A DNA stretch of 64,000 nt from assembly GCF_029227915.1 (NCBI RefSeq), contig NC_079879.1, forward strand, positions 13,268,001 through 13,332,000, given 5' to 3'. This DNA is from Hydractinia symbiolongicarpus (Eukaryota > Cnidaria > Hydrozoa > Anthoathecata > Hydractiniidae). Positions 60,080-64,000 of this stretch are shown piece by piece (position 1 is the first letter of the stretch; every line of letters begins with the position of its first letter). The notes under the pieces are model-generated. The model saw nothing but the letters and a program-made list of their open reading frames with translations. It was not told the DNA's origin and did no database searches. The translations under genes and the position numbers were made by a program.

Positions 60080-63000
60080 ATGCTTCCACTTTTGTTGCTC
60101 TTGTTAAGGTAGGTAGCCAATACACATACATTGTCTGCAATATTTTTTGTTTTAGCTCAAACGGATCTACTCGCAGCAAGAACGTCACAAATTAGACGTA
60201 AACAAATCATTGGAGGATAGAACAGGCTGAATAAGGATTTAGTCAAAAACGTTGGCCTTTACTTTTTGTATTTAATGGAAATTACGAGACGTCCTAAAAT
60301 TTTAAGTTTGAAAGATCAAGTGCTTTTCTTTAGCGGATAAGTGTTTTTTGTTTTCTTTTCCAAAATAAGGTTAAGTAGTTCGTATTAAACGGATACGTAG
60401 CATTTTCGTCATTAGCAAATAAAAAATCTATTCTGTTGCCACTTGGCAAATATTTACAAATACTCCACACGGAAAAGTAAAACTGAAAATAAAGAATTTA
60501 TCCGCGTAAACGTAGCAAACATGCTCTTTCCCATTAGATAGGTTTTAGATAGTGTTTTAGATGTATCTTACTACTACAAACGTTTTTACGCCCTGGTCGT
60601 TAATTAAAGTTCCCAAGATTTTTACATCAGGCCTTTATTTTTTTTAAGAAAAAGTTAAAAATCATTTTATATTTTCATTGGTAGATAGGAAGTGTATTTA
60701 TTGAAACTTTTAGATTTCTACCTGGCCTGCTCGTGAAGATAACCTGTCTAAAAATAACATCAGATTTTTAGATGCACTAATCTGCTAGCGCATAATATTC
60801 TACCATTCACGTTCAAAAAAAGAAAACGTCAATTTTGCTGACGTTCTGTTAATTAAAAGGAAGGAATTAAATATTTATTTTTGAATTTAATTGAATGCAC
60901 ACGCTGCTTCCAACACTAGAAATCAGTTAAATGTCATTTCATTTCCCGCCAAAATAATTTTTTTTTTCACGCACGTGCGTATTGTTTGTTTAAACGATCA
61001 AATCAACATATCACATGTCAACAAAAGGGGAAGGCTTAAATCGTAAAACTTCCCTTGTTAAGAACTTCACCTATGTTCTATGTTGTGTTTTTTATTATTT
61101 TTTAACTACAATTGTTACTTCTTTTTTAGTTTGATTGAATTCATGACGTCACTGGTAAGTGCTTTTGTGGAAATGTACATTACAGCTTGTCCGCAGTCAG
61201 ATAACGAATAAAAAAATGCATAACTTTGTTTTATACAAATCGTTGGTGAAAAAAAGAAAGAAACTTGCTTATATGTGAAATGTATTCATAAACCTTTTGT
61301 TTTTGAGCTTTTTTTTGTTGAATAGACTCCGTATGATAAACAATACTTTGTGCTTTCCTTTCTCTTGCTCTCCAGGCTTCAAAAAGAGAAAAATTATAAT
61401 CTGGCTGGTGGCTTTGTGGTAGAGCTTTGCATCCAGTACAGAGGTCTTAAGTTCAAACCCTGTCCGAGTCATGCTAGAAACTATAAAAAAGTGCGGAATT
61501 CGATCCTTCCTGCTTAACATTCAGCATGAAAATAGATATCTTAGACGGTTGTCTAGTTGGGTGGTTGTTGTGTTTACAGCTTGCAAGCACAACACCCGTA
61601 GCACAAATTGGAACTTTGAATGCATTAGGACACCCTTCGCAGGACTCTCATCATTGATTAAAGTACCATTTAAAACAAAAGAGTCAATCCTGCGTAAATA
61701 ATAATAAAAGATCTAGCTATTTGAGGAAAATACTAAACATGTAAGGCCTTCCCTCTAAAGTTTTGCCTGAACAAATATTAGCATTACTTTTTTTTGCTTT
61801 ATAGAAAAACGCACATGTCAGCCATTATTTATACATATATTCACAAGCATCCAAATCTTATGTCCAAATTAAAAATGGTAGACTCAACGCTGAAGGAAAT
61901 GGAAATAAATATAGTAGGTGGTTTTGTGATGAAATACAACTTTGTTTCCAGTGTTGTTGGCCTAATTTTTATCATCACTTTCAAAGCGAGGTTAAGTAGC
62001 TAAACATGATGCAATTAAAGAATGTGTTTTTTAACCAATCACTAATGTTTTAGGTGTGTTTATAAAAGAAATAGATGGCCGCATGTTATTAAGACTACGT
62101 TCAAATCATACAGGTGAATACATATGCTTAGATCCAACCGGTGATCGATTTATTCTTCAGGTAGGAGACGTTATATTTTTAAAAAAATACTTTAGGCAGA
62201 CAGTATCGCTGGTCGGAAAATCATGTCCCAAACTGTAGGCTCATCCGAAAAAATGAAAAGAAGCCGAATTGAGGAATTTGAGTACACAGAAAAGTTTTTT
62301 TTTTAAATCAGCTCAAGGCAATAATTTATTTTTGCTGATGTTAACGGAACCATTGTCTTTTTTAAATACGGTGGCACCTCTCTAAAGCGGACATCCTTTA
62401 TAATGGACATAATCTATATTATAATGCCCGTATACGTCTGTCCGTCCGTCCGTCCGTCTGTCTGTCGCGCAAAATGGTAGCTTAGCTGCGACGGGCGAAC
62501 CCGTGGATTTTTCCACGGGCTAACGACTATTTGTTAAATTTGTCCTGTCCTGGACAAATTTTAAAAAAAAATTCGAAACGGGCACCTCTCTAAAGCGAAC
62601 ACTCCATAAGGCAAGTAGCTCTTTAAAGAGGGCAAAAGACTTTTCAGGGTGCTTTCACATTTATGTTCCCTTTATCATTGATGTTAAATTTAAGGCCTAT
62701 ATATATATTTTCTTTTTTATATAAGTTTCTCTTATATAAAAAATAGAAAATGGATTTGGTGAATTTTTTTAAATTATTATTATAACTGCTTTCTACACAT
62801 AATTTTATTTTTTTGATTTGTAGAAGAAACATCGCGATTCGACTTTATGCTTGCTGTTTCAAGATCCGGTAATACCAACCCGTTACACATCAACTTATAA
62901 CCGACAAAGAGTGTTAGCATTCAACAGATTTGGTGCTTTAAGAAACAATAAATTTATTTTAAACTCTATAAGCCATCGCAGCGTTTTGTTTCTTGAAACA

Positions 63001-63090
63001 CCAATAATACGCCGCTTCACGAAACGGGTGTGTAAGTGCAGGTGCATGAACTCGATTGATAACTTTTTTAGTAAGACTGACCCAGACTAA
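60080..63090 (+). CDS. Fibroblast growth factor-like secreted ligand
   Basis: Five GT-AG exons with exact phase agreement: 60080-60108, 61130-61154, 61805-61913, 62054-62160 and 62824-63090 (537 nt, 178 residues). A signal peptide (MLPLLLLLLSLIEF) is split over the 29-nt and 25-nt first exons. The FGF beta-trefoil core follows: HYLYIYSQASKSYVQI, FIKEIDGRMLLRLRSNHTGE, YICLDPTGDRF, STLCLLFQDPV, YTSTYNRQRVLAFNRFGALR and SHRSVLFLETP. Its layout resembles the FGF8/17/18 group (human 'TGLYICMNKKGKL', 'REVHFMKR'), including the intron between the 'YICL' segment and the cysteine-containing strand. A basic, cysteine-containing tail (RRFTKRVCKCRC) follows. FGFs bind receptor tyrosine kinases and heparan sulfate to guide morphogenesis. 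Orthology to one FGF class is not decided. Confidence 0.88.
61404..61475 (+). repeat. tRNA-derived SINE-like sequence in FGF intron 2
   Basis: An A-box-like 'tggctttgtggtagagc' is followed 25-30 bases later by a B-box-like 'aagttcaaaccctgtc'. This matches the internal RNA polymerase III promoter of tRNA-derived retroposons. The cloverleaf is incomplete (poor acceptor pairing), so it is not a functional tRNA. Confidence 0.5.
62373..62408. repeat. Tigger/pogo-type terminal sequence, first copy
   Basis: 'ggcacctctctaaagcggac' followed by 'atcctttataatggaca' recurs as 'ggcacctctctaaagcgaac' at about 62581-62600. Reiterated 'CTCTCTAAAGCGGACA' units are typical of the ends of pogo/Tigger elements. 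The two copies flank the mini-Helitron in FGF intron 4. Confidence 0.45.
62413..62530 (+). mobile_element. Miniature Helitron-like element in FGF intron 4
   Basis: Starts TCTATATTATAATGCCCGTA, continues with a run of TGTCCGTCCGTC and a 'gcgcaaaatggtagcttagc' block. It ends with a GTGGA/TCCAC hairpin (62503-62516) followed by GGGCTAACGACTA. The end is very like those of the 1.7-2.6 kb copies, except that CTAG has become CTAT. About 118 bp, non-coding. Confidence 0.55.
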
Positions 63091-63235
63091 TTTGAGTTGA
63101 TTGAAAAAATAATAACCGGATATGTTTTGAGGGGAAATATACATTGGTTGACGATCGATTGAATAGAAAAACTGACGACTTATTGACGCTGCAACAAAAA
63201 CCAAAGAAAACCGAGAAAATATTTTTATATGGACA

Positions 63236-63241
63236 AATAAA
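63236..63241 (+). promoter_or_regulatory. Putative polyadenylation signal of the FGF-like gene
   Basis: AATAAA about 145 nt after the FGF stop codon, followed by T-rich sequence. Confidence 0.45.
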
Positions 63242-64000
63242 TGTTTATTTTATAGTAAATAGAATATTTTGTTTTACATCAATTTGCTCTGCATTCATAG
63301 AATATTTTTTTAAATTTTTAATATTTTTAAAAATGTTTTTTATAGTAATCAATAACTTTGCATTAAAAACTGTTGTAACACTTCACATCTCCGTTTACAC
63401 CCTACAGTCTTGGCGGCTTGTCAGAATTATGATTGATTATTACTCGCGACGTATCTCTGGTGTTGCGAAATAATAAGATTGTATTTTGAGATGAATATTG
63501 TTGCAATGTACAACCCCGAAGATATTATGTTGCAGAAGAGAGCTAAATTTTGCAAATCGTCTCAAAATCAACCCTAAACACTGTTTTTTATGTTACGACA
63601 CACTTTAAACTTGATCGCAACAAAGGTAGACTATGACCCATATTTCAAATCTTTTGGACCTTCATGGGGCGCGGTGTGAATTTAGGAACTGGGACTAGTG
63701 CATATTTAACGTTGTTTGTCCGGTCTATATATGATCCAAAACAAAACTTACGCAGCCTACGACCCCATAGTAATGACCAAATGATGCTCCTTAATAGTTT
63801 TAAGAAATCGAAATTTTTTATTTTTCGAGGCTCCATATCGTTTATTTTTATGAGCCTCATCTCCATTTGATCTTACTAGCCCCATCCCCATTTAGATTTA
63901 TCAGCTTAATCTCATTTAAATTTATCATACAAATTCACATTTTGCTTTTTGCATATATACATCTGGAAGAATTGAACGAAAAAGCGTTCAAGAATAGGCT
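63242..64000. other. Intergenic, nothing recognised
   Basis: AT-rich. Overlapping open frames on both strands at 63645-63870 have no family resemblance. Confidence 0.4.

Noticed and set aside
61404-61475. A functional tRNA gene in FGF intron 2
   Set aside because: A and B boxes are present, but acceptor and anticodon stems do not pair properly. A SINE is more likely.

Overview
The window is nuclear DNA of an animal. It is AT-rich, the genes are split by many short GT-AG introns, and mobile elements are everywhere. I infer a cnidarian, most likely a hydrozoan. The grounds are a secreted protein combining a WSC-like domain, TSP1 and VWA, a Polinton/Maverick with what I recognise as cnidarian-style accessory genes, and the families of integrase-core, tyrosine-recombinase and Kolobok genes. 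The species cannot be fixed from sequence alone.

Layout. 1-13 kb is repeat-rich: head-to-tail Helitron-like elements, a ~400 bp CAGA microsatellite, two LINE fragments, a spliced and apparently intact integrase-core gene (minus strand, 6.7-8.2 kb), a hAT remnant, a tRNA-like sequence and SINE-like repeats. 13.1-25.7 kb holds one complete 22-exon gene on the plus strand, the orthologue of inhibitor of Bruton tyrosine kinase (IBTK: ankyrin, RCC1, two BTB domains). It carries an SH3 domain between the ankyrin and RCC1 regions that I do not know from vertebrate IBTK. 26-36 kb holds a pogo-like fragment, a minus-strand gene with a Myb/SANT-like C-terminus, a 40 bp perfect-but-one inverted repeat and a spliced tyrosine-recombinase-like gene. 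37-41.5 kb has two ordinary host genes tail to tail: a single-exon beta-1,3-galactosyltransferase (plus) and the seven-exon WSC/TSP1/VWA secreted protein (minus).

43.3-57.4 kb is one decayed Polinton/Maverick (DNA virus-like transposon) bounded by ~160 bp inverted terminal repeats. It keeps recognisable traces of integrase, an A32-like packaging ATPase, virion-type proteins, a Bro-N protein and a helical-repeat protein. Most are broken by stops and frameshifts. A 0.39 kb inverted duplication has disrupted the integrase, and a Kolobok transposon sits inside the right end. No type-B DNA polymerase was recognised.

60.1-63.1 kb encodes a complete five-exon fibroblast growth factor-like ligand (plus strand) whose introns contain a tRNA-like SINE, a mini-Helitron and Tigger-like repeats.

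The host genes are unrelated in function (BTB/RCC1 adaptor, Golgi glycosyltransferase, extracellular matrix-type protein, FGF ligand). Exon structures were worked out by hand from splice sites, reading phase and family similarity, with no transcript evidence.
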